Assembly (NCBI GenBank): GCA_030844895.1
Contig: CM061231.1
Span: 90,864,706 to 90,928,705 of the forward strand
Reading direction: 5' to 3'
Length of the DNA: 64,000 nt
Source of the DNA: Ambrosia x helenae
Lineage: Eukaryota > Streptophyta > Magnoliopsida > Asterales > Asteraceae
Numbering within the stretch: the stretch's first letter is position 1; each line of letters starts with the position of its first letter. Positions 10,855 through 22,266 of this stretch are shown one piece after another. The notes beneath the pieces are model-generated. The model saw nothing but the letters and a program-made list of their open reading frames with translations, was not told where the DNA came from and did no database searches. The translations under genes were made by a program, and so were the position numbers.

Positions 10855-13740
10855 CTAGTGCCTTGGGACCATGTTGCCATTGGGATCGGCTAGCTTGTAG
10901 GATCCTCCTTTGTGGGCTTCCTTGATGACATAAGGACCCTCCCATCGGGGACCTAGCCTCCCTGATGGAGGCTTCGTTGCATCTTAATACAAGGCCCCTG
11001 GCCTGAAGACCTCTTTTCTAACCCTTGTGTTGTAGTAGGCTTCGAGTTTCTTTTTGTACCTAGCCTCCCTGATGGAGGCTTGGTCCCTTGATTCTTCAAG
11101 GAGGTCTAGGTTGAGTAGGACCTCCTTGTCATTGTGTCGTGCGCCTTGTCGAACATTCCTTCCTGAGCTTACCCCTATCTCTGCTGGTATGACAGCTTCG
11201 CTTCCAAAGACAAGGCTGTAGGGTGTCTTCTGGTGGCTTGTCTTCTCCATGGTTCCGATAGCCCATAGAACGCTCGGGAGCTCATCAACCCATTTCTTGC
11301 CATATCTTCCCAGCCTTTCTTTAATGCCTTCGACGATGCTTCTGTTCATGCGCTCAACTTGTCCATTGGACTGGGGGTAAGCTACTGAGCTGAAGACTTG
11401 CTTGATGCCCAGCTCGGAGCACCAGCTGCTGAATGGCTTGTTGGCAAACTGTTTTCTGTTGTCGGTTACGATCTCCCCTGGTAGCCCATATCTGCAAATT
11501 ATCTACTCCCATACGAAGTTTATCACATGCTTCCCTGATATGGTGGCTAACGGCCTGACCTCCGACCATTTGATGAAATAATCAACAGCTACCAAAAGGA
11601 ACTTCACCTTTCCTGGAGCCTGTGGGAAGGGACCCACTATGTCCATGCCCCACTTGTAGAAGGGCCATGCAGAGATGATGGGTACAAGATCGTGTTTCGG
11701 GTTTGTCTTCACTGGCTTTTGTAGCTGATATGCTTCACATTTTCGAATCGTTTCGAAGGCATCTTTGTGCATGGTTGGCCAATAATAACCAAGGTTCATA
11801 AGTTTTGATACCACAGCACGAGGTCCGGCATGCATGCCACATATCCCTTCGTGTATCTCCCTGATGAGATAGTTGCTTTGATTGGGTTCGACACACCTGA
11901 GCAGGGGTGCCAAGTACCCCTTTTTGTAGAGTTTGTCATCTTCAACCACATATCGCCTTGCCTTGATGACCAACCATTTTGCTTCTTGCTCGCTGTCTGG
12001 CAGCTTTCCTTCTTTAAGGTAGGACACAATGGGAGTCATCCATGTGGACTCTGTTTCAGTGACAATAACTTGGACCTCTTTGTCATCAATGGATGGTTCC
12101 CGGAGCACCTTAACCAAGACCTTTTTCGTTAAGTGAGCAAATGTTAAGGAAGCTAGCTTGCTCAGGGCATCTGCTTGCTTGTTCTTGGTCCTTGATACTT
12201 GTTCTAGTGTGAAGGCTTTGAATTCCTTGATGAAATCCTTGACCTTGTCTTTGTACTTGATCATTGAGGGCTCCTTAGCTGTGTACCCTCCATTTACCTG
12301 CTTGACTACCAGGTTTGAATCAACAAACACTTTCAATTCTTGTACTTTCATGCTTCTTGCCAACCTTAAACCGGCTAGTAGGGCTTCATATTCAGCAAAA
12401 TTGTTGGTGCAGGGGAAGTCTAGACGGAGTGCATAAGTGTACTCGGTTCCGTGGGGGTCCCTAATGACAAGACCAGCCCCGGAACCTTCTACACTTGAGG
12501 CTCCATCAGTGAAAAGACACCACTTCCCTTTGAGGTCAGGTTGTACTTCTTCGACCTCATTCATCTCTTCTTTTGTCTGCAAGACGGCTAATTCGGCTAG
12601 AAAATCAGCAAACACTTGCCCTTTGTAAGCCCTTCTAGGCATGTATTCTATCTTGTGCTCCCCTAGGCCAACAGCCCATTTTGCCAACCTCTCCGAATCT
12701 TCCGGTTTTTCTAAAATGGAGCGTATGGGTTGGTCGGTGATTACCCTCATTGGGTGAGCTTGAAAATACAGCCTTAGCCTCTTGGCCGTGTGCACAAGTG
12801 CTAACACAAGCTTCTCCATGGGAGCATAATTGATTTCAGCATCTTTGAGGGCTCTGCTGACGAAATAGACAGGTATCTGCTCCTTTCCTCGATCAACCAA
12901 GAGGACTGAGCTAACTGCTTCTGATCCTGCAGACAAGTAAACTGTCATTACTTCCCCCTTTTCGGGTGCAGCCATTTCTGGCAGGGAAGCTATGTGTTTT
13001 TTAAGCTCAAGGAAGGCAGCCTCTGCCTCTTTTGTCCAACGGAAATCCTTTTTATCGATACAACTCTTGAGTGTCTTAAAGAAGGGCAAGGATTTTTCCG
13101 CGGATTTGGGCAAGAAACGTTTCAGGGCAACGATTTTACCGTTGAGACTTTGTACTTCCCTCTTTGTGGTAGGTGACTTCATGTCTAGGACAGCTTGGAT
13201 TTTGCTTGGATTTGCCTTTATGCATTGCTTTCCGACTATATGACCGAGGAACTTCCCTTCCTCAAACCCAAAGGAACACTTTACTGGAATGAGCTTCATG
13301 TTTATCCCTCGGAGGTTATCAAAAGTTTCTCAGATGTCTTTGATCATTTCCTCCCCAGACTCGCTTTTGATGACTAAGTCATCTACGTAGGATTCCATGT
13401 TTCTCCCTATCTGCTTGGAGAAGGCCTGGTCCACCAATCGTTGGTAAGTGGCTCCTGCATTTTTCAAGCCAAAGGGCATCTTTCGGTAACAAAAGATCCC
13501 TTTATCGGTGTGGAAGGCTGTCTTATCCTCGTCTTCTTGCTTCATTTGAATTTGGTGATACCCCTTGTAGGCATCCAGGAAACACTTGTATTGGAAGTCG
13601 GTGAGAGATTCGACCTTCCAATCAATTTCGGGTAGGGGATGGCAGTCTTTAGGGCAAGCTTTATTAAGGTCCTTGAAGTCAACGCACATCCTCCAAGTTC
13701 CATCTTGTTTGGCTACCATGACTGGATTCGACACCCATGA
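10855..13740 (-). pseudogene. Tat-lineage pol fragment (RT, two RNase H domains, integrase)
   Basis: On the minus strand from 13740, RT begins mid-domain (WVSNPVMVAKQDG, MCVDFKDLNKACPKDC) and reaches the catalytic YVDDLVIKS region near 13390. The RT connection and first RNase H follow, and then a second RNase H (LFTDGASSVEGSGAGLVI, NNFAEYEALLAGL) typical of Tat. Integrase follows, with the first Asp in KWGMDIVGPF, the second in IVTDNRKQF and the Glu in NGQVERMNRS. The C-terminal end is at 10855. The whole stretch is one reading frame broken by just three stops: TGA at 13330, TAG at 11503 and TAA at 10984. The 5' end is cut at the junction with a PIF-type element at 13740. Confidence 0.88.
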
Positions 13741-14526
13741 GTGGTTAAAACACACTTTTACCACCGTAGATACAAGCAAACACACACGAAGATGACTCGT
13801 TGGACCCCCGAAAAAGAGATTGCCTTGGTGATCTGTCACAAAGACGCCTCGGCCGATCCGGTTCTTCAACAACGTCAACGCATTAGGGCCTCGGCCTCGG
13901 GCTCCCACCCGAAGGGTTTTTGGGACCGTGTGCTGTCGGATTTCAACCGCCATGTTGGCCCCAATGACCGTACTACAGTGAGCCTGCAGCATAAGTGGGC
14001 CGATCTCAACATAAAGTGTGATTGGTGGACCACCCTGTATGAGAACACGTTGAGGGAGGAGTCGGGTATCGAACCGGAGTGGGCTATCGAGTTCACGCAT
14101 ATGGAATATGAGGCTCGATACGACAACATGTTTGACCATGTTGAGGCATGGCAAATGTTGCACCAACTCTAGTTTTTTTTTATTTTAATATATTTTGTTT
14201 TTATTTTAATGTTTAATAGTAATGAAATTTAGATTTTTATGTTTATCTTTAATTTTTTTATTTAATTAAATTATAAAACAAACGGTTAAAAAGGTAACAA
14301 TACTATAAACCAAACGGTAAAAATAATAAAAAAAATTATAAAGCAAACAGTAACAACACAAAAAAATAGTATATATAAAAATCAAAAATAAAATTTAAAA
14401 CCGATACCAGCCCGTTAGATAGAACCAGCAAAACGGTCCACGGGACCACTACTAGCGTGGGTGGCGGCGGTGTTACCGTGCTGGTAGTGGGTACCCGTGG
14501 ACAATTCGGGTGGCGCCCCGTCCCCC
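13741..14526 (+). mobile_element. PIF-type element, left end missing, with Myb/SANT-like ORF (copy A)
   Basis: Aligned to the complete copy at 52935-54080, homology starts abruptly at about 13741 (GGTTAAAAC, then TTTACCACCGT) directly against the broken Tat RT. It continues through the ORF to the right terminus GGCGCCCCGTCCCCC, followed by TAA at 14527-14529. About 350 bp of the left end is missing. Confidence 0.75.
13792..14172 (+). CDS. Small Myb/SANT-like protein of a PIF/Harbinger-type element (126 aa, intact)
   Basis: This is an intact 126-codon ORF starting MTRWTPEKEIALVICHKDA and ending at TAG 14170. The pattern (Trp near the N-terminus, GFWDRVLSDFNRHVG, then a spaced LQHKWADLNIKCDWW and an Asp/Glu-rich C-terminus with DHVEAW) resembles the Myb/SANT-like partner proteins of PIF/Harbinger transposons, where they bind the terminal repeats and assist the transposase. 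Plant databases often mislabel such proteins as GST T3-like. No transposase gene is present. Two further copies occur here: 14830-15203 (frameshifted) and 53344-53724 (one stop). Function in the host is unproven. Confidence 0.65.
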   Translation: MTRWTPEKEIALVICHKDASADPVLQQRQRIRASASGSHPKGFWDRVLSDFNRHVGPNDRTTVSLQHKWADLNIKCDWWTTLYENTLREESGIEPEWAIEFTHMEYEARYDNMFDHVEAWQMLHQL

Positions 14527-14546
14527 TAATCAAGATTGGATTACTA

Positions 14547-15617
14547 GGGGGATGGGGCACCATCAGAACTGGTCACAAGTACCTCACTATCAGCATGGTA
14601 ACACCGCCGCCATCCATGCTCGTAGTGGTCTCGTGAACCGTTTTCTGGTTCTTTTTAATGGGCTGGTAAGTTGGTTTTTTATTTTTGATTTAAAATACTA
14701 CTTTTAACCGTTTGTTTTAATATTGGTTTGATTTAATTAAAGCATAAAACATAAAGAAGAACATAAAAACATAAATTCATTAACATTTAAACATAAAATT
14801 AAAATACAATAAAACAAAGAAAAATAAACTTAAGGTTGGCGCAACAATTGCCATGCCTCGACATGGTCGAAAATGTTGTCGTATCGAGCCTCATAGTCCA
14901 AATGTTTGAACTCAATAGCCAACTCGTGATCGAGGTCCGGATCCTCCCTCATCGTGCGCTCGTAGATGGTGGTCCACCGATCACACTTAATGTTGAGATC
15001 GGCCCACTTCAGCTGGAGGTTCTCGATTGTCCGGTCGTTGGTGCCGATATGCTGGTTGAAGTCGCCCAACACGTGGGCCCAAAACCCCTCCGGGGGTAGC
15101 CCGAGCCCAAGGCACTCGAGAGTTGTTGTATAGCCGGGTCGTTTGTGGCGTCTTTGTAGCACACAACCAACGCCATCTCTTGTTCCTCGGTCCAGCGACT
15201 CATCTTTGTGTAGAGTGTGGGTGTTTATTTTTTTAAACCATGGCAAAGTGTGAGTTTTAACCCTACGGTTTGATGTGTGTATATACAAAACTTTGGAACG
15301 GTTTCACTGATAATATTCAATTTTATTGACCGTTTTAGGTGAATTCAATTCAATTGATGGTTTTCAAGAATTTACAATTTAATTTTACTGACCGTTTGGT
15401 GGGACGGTTATAATAGTGTGAAATTTAAAAAACAAAAAAAAAAGTTTAGATATTTAAATGAAAATAAATAAAAGAATCAGTGTAATGTTGCCTCTAAAAA
15501 AAAATATTTCAGTGAAGTAAATCAGTGAAGTGATATGACAATAAAAGATTAGATAAAATCAGTACAACAAAAAACTTCTCCTGTAAGCGCACAACAAAAC
15601 CACAACCCCCACCCCCA
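14547..15617 (-). mobile_element. PIF-type element with Myb/SANT-like ORF (copy B)
   Basis: On the minus strand the element carries the same ORF and flanking homology as copies A and C. Its right terminus (plus strand GGGGGATGGGGCACC at 14547) faces the right terminus of copy A only 20 bp away, so A and B are tail to tail. The other end is approximate, near the CCCCCACCCCC run at about 15606-15617; the terminal sequence there is altered and I could not find a matching duplication. Confidence 0.65.
14830..15203 (-). pseudogene. Myb/SANT-like PIF-associated protein, frameshifted
   Basis: The N-terminal part starts MSRWTEEQEMALVVCYKDA at 15203. The rest (GFWAHVLGDFNQHIG, LQLKWADLNIKCDRW, FDHVEAWQLLRQ) is in another frame and ends at 14830. 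One frameshift lies around 15110-15130 in a poorly conserved stretch; compared with copy A the QQRQR region is also altered. Otherwise it has the same length as the intact copy at 13792. Confidence 0.7.
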
Positions 15618-16560
15618 CAAGGTGAAAATGGAACTAGCAAATTAATAGCAATAAAGAGTTAACTAGATGATTAGACGACTATCATTGCGAGTGTCATGTA
15701 TGTGATTTAGAAAATACGTCCTCACCCAACTATTGTCTTTTAGAGTTAGGGTCAAGTTATTCTATAAAAATGAGAAGAGTGAGAAGTAAAAAAAAAAAAC
15801 ACAATAGATAATGAAATACGACACAATGAGTCACGAAATATAACACAATGCTGAACAAAAAAGACACAATGAATTGTGAAAATGACACAATGATGAAAAT
15901 AAGAAAAAGACACAATACTATATAAAAGAAACAATGATATAACATAAATTCTAAAAACTACAAGCTAAAAGTCCAAAAAAGCGAAAACCTAAAAACTAAG
16001 ATCATATGGTTCGACGAGACGGTTCCAATGCCGCTTAAATGAGTTCAATCGGATTCCGTTTGATACCCTTCCTACGACTTCCTATTTTTCTTTTACTATT
16101 TATTTGTTCCTAACCCTAAAGAGTTAAATAGACAATTACACAAATACCATTAATAATGATATAATTGAAATTTAGAAAGTATGGCCTAAGTCCTAACTAG
16201 TAACTACTGTCTTTAAGAAGTTATGCGCTCACCCAATCGGCCCAGAGTGTGTGCAGTGTGGGCCACCTCTATTGGCCCAAAAATGTTGACGGCCCAAAAA
16301 CAATATTGTCTAATATACACACCCAAAAAAAAATCAATTCCTTTTCTTTCATTGCTTGGGTCGTGACTTTTTGTTTCTTTGTTTTGGTTTATTTGGGCCC
16401 CCTAGGCTCTCTGACTCGCTAGTCCAGACTAGATCATATGTTTTTTGTTTTGTTTTTTTTTTTTCATTGCTTTATTTTGGTTACGTTGGGTTCTTGATTA
16501 CATTTAGGTGTTCATAAATAATTGTTTAAGCTAGTGTAAATGGTATATTCAGTTTCCTTT
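15618..16560. other. No gene seen; degenerate ACACAATG repeats
   Basis: At about 15800-15925 the word (G)ACACAATGA recurs with irregular spacing six or more times. The rest is AT-rich with T-runs and no supported gene. Confidence 0.5.
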
Positions 16561-17983
16561 AGTTTTCTCTATCTTTATGTTTAAATCTAGATTATCAAAG
16601 TGGAAATCTAAGATACTCTCGATTGGAGGTAGGTTGACGCTTCTCAAGTCGGTGTTGGAGAGTCTACCTTGCTATTATTTTGCTCTTTATAAGGCGCCTT
16701 GTGGAGTTGTTAATAAATTTGAAGGCTTGATGAAAAGATTCCTTTGGGGAGGTAATGTAGATTCGAATAAGGTACATTGGGTGGCTTGGGATGTTGTCAC
16801 GCGATCCATTAAAAATGGAGGTTTGGGAGTTCGCAAGTTAGAAGATTGTAATAATGCGTTTCTGGTTAAGTGGTTATGGCGTTATCGTCATGAAGATGGG
16901 GCTCTATGGAAACGAGTGGTTGATGGAATTCATGGTTCAAGTAGGAAGTGGGATGTGTTTCCAACTAATGCTTCGATCTCGGGTACGTGGACTAAGCTTG
17001 TTAATTCCGGCTATCGTCTCAATGTTGGAGGTTTTAATAGTATGAGTATGATCCGTGGCGTCTTGGGCAATGGTAGAAAGATTAAATTTTGGATAGACCC
17101 GTGGTTGTCTAGAATTCCTTTGAAGTGTTTGTTCCCGGACATTTTTCGTTTGGAGACGGACAAAGACTGTATGGTTGCGGACAGATTTGGTGACCACAGT
17201 GAGGGCTGGAAGTGGCATCGGCAATTGGAAAGTGAAGACGAGTTACTGCAGCTTGATGATTGTGTCCAAATGCTTGAGGATATGACCGTCGACTCGATTG
17301 AAGATAAATGGGTTTGGGATACAAATCCGGCTGCTCAGTTTTCGATATACGAAGTGAGGAAGTGGTTACAGCTGGACCGTAATTATCAGAATGGAGTGAA
17401 TTTTCAATGGTTTAAATGGGTCCCAATTAAGTGTAATGTGTTCATGTGGCGTATGTTGATGGACAGGATCCCGGCGAAGAAAGGTCTATAGAGACGAAAC
17501 ATTCATGTTGGGGATAGTATGTGTAATTTTTGTCTTGAGCAGGAGGATAGTGTGGAGCATATTTTCACGGCATGCATCTTGTCGTGTGGAGTTTGGAATG
17601 GGATTGCGAGATGGGTTAACTTACCACAGTTCTATTTCTTCTCGGTAGAGGATATCATGGAGGTGTTTAAGTCTTGTGGGTGGTCTAAGTTGAAGAAAGC
17701 GGCTCTCCAAGGTATATTAATTATTACTTGTTGGCGGATTTGAAAGGCAAGGAATGATCTGGTCTTTAGAGATGTTCGACGGAATGTAGTGGAGATCGTT
17801 TCGGACATTAAAGCATTGGGTTATATCTGGTTTACTAGTAGATGCAATAAGGGGATAGTGGGTTGGAAGGATTGGCAATGTTTTTCTTTTGATGTAATGT
17901 AATGTATTGATTGTTTGGTTTAGGGGTCTCCGTCTTGAAGATCTTTCCGTTGTGTTTAATAAAGTTTGCCTTTCAAAAAAAAA
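16561..17983 (+). mobile_element. 5'-truncated L1-type LINE
   Basis: Only the C-terminal part of ORF2 and the 3' UTR remain. The 3' end has a polyadenylation signal AATAAA at 17958-17963 and an A-run at 17975-17983, as expected for target-primed insertion. The 5' boundary near 16561 is where protein homology begins. No convincing target duplication was found. Confidence 0.75.
16577..17902 (+). pseudogene. LINE ORF2 C-terminal half (post-RT region and zf-RVT)
   Basis: The open segment begins after the RT catalytic core with a WKSKILSIGGRLTLLKSVLES motif region and LPCYYFALYKAP. It continues with GGLGVRKLEDCNNAF and ends in the zinc-binding zf-RVT domain (PIKCNVFMWRML, then CNFCLEQEDSVEHIF). 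A TAG at 17489-17491 and a TGA near 17742 break the frame, which otherwise continues to about 17902. The endonuclease and RT active site are missing, so this copy is dead. It is related to, but clearly diverged from, the LINE at 43073-47664. Confidence 0.85.
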
Positions 17984-18738
17984 GTAAATAGACAGGTTGA
18001 ATAGCAACATGAAAAAGTCTTGTCTGCATTCTCTTCAAAGGTAGCCCGAGTAACATTTCTTTTAAACATTGGCTTTGATTATGCTCTTATATGTATCAAA
18101 TCCAACTTATAATTCCTATAAACAAAAAATAGATGTAAAGTTTTCAAACCTAAATGATGTGCTTATTTAAACTCTATTGACAGCATAATCTTTTTTATTT
18201 TTATTATGTTGCAAAATCGACTTTATTTTTACCTTCGGCTTTAAGTGTGTGCGCGCACACACACCTCAGAGCCCATTTTTCCACTTGCACTGGGCTCCCA
18301 AAGGCCGCTAAATCCTCAAGGACATCAACGGTTCTTCAAAGCCTTTGACGCACCTTTCTACTTTTCTTGCACAACCTTCACAATGCTTAAGAACTCTCAA
18401 AACATTGACCGACGGTGGCGGATCGCACCTCGCTTCTTCTCAGCGGGTTACATAACTTCTTCGTTCTTCTCTTCTCTGGCAGCTTTTGTACTTGTTAAAC
18501 TACACATCAAAAACTAACATAAAAAAAAAAGACAAAAGAAAATCGTAGAAAGCTTTTGAAAGCCATTTAAATTTGAAGGCATAATTGAAGTAAGGGCTTC
18601 CTTCTAACTTAATATATCAGGGTTATTAACCTTGGATTCGAATAACCTCATAACCCTGGGGTTGTGAACCCTAAAATTACTCCATCCTGCTATCTTAGTG
18701 TTATGTTAAAAGGGGGCTCCATTGTCTCCTTTTAATAA
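17984..18738. other. No supported gene
   Basis: The interval contains a TGTGTGCGCGCACACACAC near-palindrome at about 18246-18263. An open frame at 18245-18517 has no recognisable domain. I do not call it as a gene. Confidence 0.5.
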
Positions 18739-20186
18739 GGGGGTGTTTGTTTTTTCTGCAGGAAAAGGTCTGCAGTCTGCGGACCACATCTGCAGACATC
18801 TGCAGGAGAAGAGGTGGACCAAAGGTCTGCAGTCTGCAAGAGGAAGACTGTTTGTTTTTTAACTTCTGTAGATTGCTGAAATAAACTAAAATTTAAAATA
18901 AACTGATTTTTTTTTAAACAATCAATATTTTTTCAACATTTAAATTTAAATAAGAGTTCTACAACACTGAAATAACAACAATAATGTTTTTTTTAAATAA
19001 CAACAATAACAATTTTTCAAATAATTTATTCCGTACTTTGCATTAATTGCTCGGCAATTTCATCTCGTAATTGGGTCATATATTCTCGATCCGATGCAGT
19101 ACCGTGTACCTCAACCTCTTGTGCATACTCAGTCCTTTCCTACCCAACGTGTTTATCTCTTCAATGCAAGTCTCTAATAAGCATTTTATATGCTCATTTG
19201 ACCATTGTTTCTCTCCCATTTCTATTAATTAACAAACAAGGAACCAACATAAAATGTATGAATTCGCTATTATGCATGAAGATGACCACTCACACAACTA
19301 TAACAATCCCAAATCAACTACATTACACATTAGAACAACTACAACAATCCCAAATCAACTACAACATGAATCGACACATAAGAACATTATGAACTACAAC
19401 AACAATTAACAACAAATCGACACATAAGAACATTATGAACTACAACAACAATCATCAACAACACTTAACAACAAATCGACACATAAGAACATTATGAACA
19501 ACAACAAATCGACATACAACAACAAACAACAAATCTGGAAAAAAAAATATTTAAAACTGATTTAAAAAAAAAACTGATTTAAAAAAAAAACTGATTTAAA
19601 AAATTCTCTAAATAAATTAAACTGAAAAAAATATAACACAGCATCTAATATTATACAAATCGAAAATATTATACAAATATGGAAAAATATTATACAAATC
19701 TGAAAAAAAATAACAAACATAACAGTTATCTCAAAATCTTTATACAAATCTTTAACAATCATCTCAAAAGTCAACCATTGCATTGAATGCCTAACTTGTT
19801 ACTAATAAAAAAACAATTCTGAAAATTTTTTTACCGATTCACGATGGAGAAGTAACTGCCGGAGGGGAAGGAGGAGGCCGGAGGAGGAACCGCCGGCCGG
19901 AGAGGCGTCTGAGGCCGCCGGAGGTGGAGGAGCAGGATGGAGGCGGGTCTTGTGTAGGGTTTTTGGGGAGAAGATGAGGGAAGAAGGAGTTGTTGGTATT
20001 TTGTTTTGTGAGAAGAGGTTAGAAGACAAGGGTATAGGTCTGTGTGGGGAAGAGGTGGGGAAGAGGTTTTTTAATGGTTTGTCTTCTAAAAAACAAACAG
20101 TCTGCCCGCCTCAAATGTCTGCCCGCGTCTGCGCGGCGCAGACATAAGTGGCTAGAAGCTCTTTTCAAGAAAAAACAAACACCCCC
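18739..20186 (-). mobile_element. PIF/Harbinger element, 1448 bp, non-autonomous
   Basis: The first 19 bases, GGGGGTGTTTGTTTTTTCT, are the exact reverse complement of the last 19. TAA flanks both sides (18736-18738 and 20187-20189). Subterminal sequence on the left repeats TCTGCAGTCTGC words, and the right end has related TCTGCCCGC words. The only recognisable coding remnant is a transposase-like C-terminus on the minus strand (19026-19139). An upstream open frame at 19802-20029 (-) starting MSSNLFSQNK could be a remnant 5' exon but has no domain I recognise. Confidence 0.85.
19026..19139 (-). pseudogene. Remnant C-terminus of a PIF/Harbinger transposase-like protein
   Basis: The minus strand encodes a 37-residue tail with VHGTASDREYMTQLRDEIAE followed by QLMQ and a stop at 19026-19028. 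The pattern R-D-E/N-I-A-E-Q near the stop is typical of plant PIF/Harbinger transposase C-termini. No DDE domain is present upstream, consistent with internal deletion of an autonomous element. Confidence 0.5.
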
Positions 20187-21265
20187 TAACACTCAGAAAA
20201 TAGAATAATGTCTTTTCAGTTATTTATTTATTTTGTTTTTAATTTAAATTCAAAAAAATATAACAATATTAAGAATAAAAAATTACACAACATTAAAATT
20301 AAAAGTGCAATAAATTAAAAATTAAAAAACCAAATATTTTAATTTAAAAAAACGTTAGCTACTAAAAGTTCCTAAATTTCTAACATGGTAAACGGCCTTT
20401 CATTAACTCGTGCAGATTCGGCACAAGATTCTTCAACAACAGTCTAATCATTTTGATCATCTCCCAAGTTGTCCATCTGTCTACTGTAGATTCGATGAAA
20501 TATGTCAAGCCTAACGATATACTCTCTCACTTTGATGATATTTGATCTTTTGTTCGCTCGGTTGCAAAACCAATTTCCTCATCAAATCTATCCTTAACGC
20601 AATCCCAAAATTTAGTATCAAATCCATACGTTGTACCTAGCCTGATTTCTTAATGTGTAGAAAAGCAACGGTCAAGGCGTACTCCTCGTCTTTGGTACAA
20701 ACGTGAACGTGTGGAGGCATTTTGGTAGTATGACAAAAGGAGAGTTGTGGTTTATATAGTTTGTAAAATATAGGTTTATAAAAATAAGAAGTGGAGAGTT
20801 GTGTGTTAAAAAATAAGAAGTGGATGATTTATATAGGGGTCGGCTATTGATAAAAAAAAGTAGAGGACACTACCCCCACTACGGTTAGCCTTAAAGGGTT
20901 GGCTTGATAAAAACTCCATGCCTACGTAGCATAGACGTATTGCTTTAAAGCCCCATAATAGTCTAACACTAATTATATTAGTTAAAAAAAATACAATAAT
21001 AATCTAGCAATTTTTGTGAATATACTACAACTTGAAGACAACATTGAACCCTTGCTCAAGCAATCCCTTCCTTACTTTCTTTTGTCCCTTAAACTAAAGG
21101 TTTAACTTAGTGAATCAAATACTTGAAGTGATACCAACGTAAGGCATTTCCCATCTTTTTAAAATTCCAATTTCATTTGTATTTAAGTAGCACCCTACAA
21201 TCAAACTACCATCACTAATATTGTCTCTTGTTCACTAAGGTAGTTACAAGCAATAATAATCAATC
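20187..21265. other. Interval with a decayed Myb/SANT-like relic and the upstream region of the 21266 gene
   Basis: The interval holds the relic at 20366-20720 described separately. A TATA-like GTATTTAAG at 21179-21187 lies about 80 nt before the ATG of the small gene at 21266. Confidence 0.5.
20366..20720 (-). pseudogene. Decayed Myb/SANT-like transposon protein
   Basis: The minus strand from ATG at 20720 reads MPPHVHVCTKDEEYALTVAF, then after stops and frame changes GFDTKFWDCVKDRFDEEIGF, then a KDQISSK segment. The spacing (K-D-E-E-Y-A-L, F-W-x-x-V, S-S-K-W) is that of PIF/Harbinger-associated Myb-like proteins of the usual plant type, different from the family at 13792. Several stops make it non-functional. 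No terminal repeats could be assigned to it. Confidence 0.55.
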
Positions 21266-21754
21266 ATGCCGGCTCCTGACTCTGGGGAGAAGCAACAAAA
21301 GCACCAACTTGATCGCGAAATTCGCAGCATGATGTCTATACTCACCAATCGTCTTGCGCATCTCCACAAGAAACCAACGGAGGGCGGAAGTGCAAGCAAC
21401 ATGTTTGACAACGAACATGGTCATGAAGATGATAATGGCAGCTTTTCGGTCATAACTATGGCTGGAAACAATGAGGGTGCCACCATGACTGGCCAGATGG
21501 ATATGGCGGACCGTAAATCTGGTATGAAAGAGGACAATGACCAAGAGAATGCCCCATTGACAACGTTATTGAACAGCAACTTTCAAGGTGTCAATAATTC
21601 CATCATGGTTGGAGGTAGTTACTCTGCCAATGATCCTGGTATCCATTTGGATGTTGAGGACAATTATGAGAAGCAAACAACTCAACACAAAAATGGACAT
21701 AAAGGCAAGAAGAAGGCTCATTTTGAATCCTCTAAAAGTGATAATTCTATTTGA
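21266..21754 (+). CDS. Small hydrophilic plant protein of unknown function (162 aa)
   Basis: This is an uninterrupted single-exon ORF in a normal gene setting: a TATA-like GTATTTAAG ~80 nt upstream, an A-rich leader (AATAATAATCAATC) before the ATG, and an AT-rich 3' region. The N-terminus (DREIRSMMSILTNRLAHLHK) looks helical. The middle has VITMAGNNEGATM, and the second half has LNSNFQGVNNSIMVGGSY and NDPGIHLDV. The tail is Lys/Ser-rich. No signal peptide or membrane segment is visible. The SNFQ-NNSIM-GGSY-NDPG pattern reminds me of a plant-specific family of small proteins of unknown function, but I cannot name it with confidence. It is one of only two convincing host genes in the window. 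Confidence 0.7.
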   Translation: MPAPDSGEKQQKHQLDREIRSMMSILTNRLAHLHKKPTEGGSASNMFDNEHGHEDDNGSFSVITMAGNNEGATMTGQMDMADRKSGMKEDNDQENAPLTTLLNSNFQGVNNSIMVGGSYSANDPGIHLDVEDNYEKQTTQHKNGHKGKKKAHFESSKSDNSI

Positions 21755-22266
21755 GGTGCATGTACGTACACATATATATATATATATATGGATACTACTT
21801 GTTGAGTGCTATGTTCATTTATATATTGAATTCGGATTGCAAGATGCTATACATGTAATTTTCGTTTCATACAATAATGTATCTTTTTGTAATAATTAAA
21901 GGGTATGATTTGATATCAACCGTACTTTTGTAGTTCCATTTACCAGATTGATGCCTAATGCCTTATGTTAATATCATTGGTAACATATTGCATTTATCTT
22001 TCAAATATTAAAGGAGTTGATAACATATTGCATTTATGATTTATCTTTCAGATTAATGTCTTACACTCCAGTGTGTTCGAATAGAGAGTTAACATAATGG
22101 TTGCACAACCTGTGTAACACATAATAACACAGAGGGAACCATATACGATTTTTCCTTGTATAACCTGAATTTTCAAAGGAACCAGACACTATTTTTATTT
22201 ATATAATTCGATTTTTATGAACGAATCATATATATTTCATATATTTTTGCAACTATAAATTAATTA
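21755..22266. other. 3' flank of the small gene, no other gene
   Basis: An (AT)n run lies at about 21773-21789. Downstream are AT-rich sequence and a short duplicated phrase GATAACATATTGCATTTAT around 21975-22040. No gene is seen. Confidence 0.5.

Larger units (their letters stand above)
6259..13740 (-). mobile_element. Tat-lineage Ty3/gypsy retrotransposon, 5'-truncated
   Basis: From right to left the element contains a broken RT, RNase H, a second (archaeal-type) RNase H, integrase, a non-coding stretch, an antisense ORF and a 3' LTR. Dual RNase H and an extra ORF between integrase and the 3' LTR are hallmarks of the Tat group (Retand, Grande, RIRE2). The element breaks inside RT at 13740, where homology switches abruptly to a PIF-type DNA element. 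Gag, protease and the 5' LTR are absent. A hAT MITE sits inside at 9833-10578. Confidence 0.85.

Noticed and set aside
13875..14166. Minus-strand extension of the Tat RT frame through the neighbouring PIF element
   Set aside because: The extension is the antisense of the Myb/SANT-like ORF; homology to RT begins only at 13740.
18245..18517. 90-codon ORF with a hydrophobic C-terminal stretch
   Set aside because: No homology pattern, no promoter context, surrounded by transposons; probably chance.
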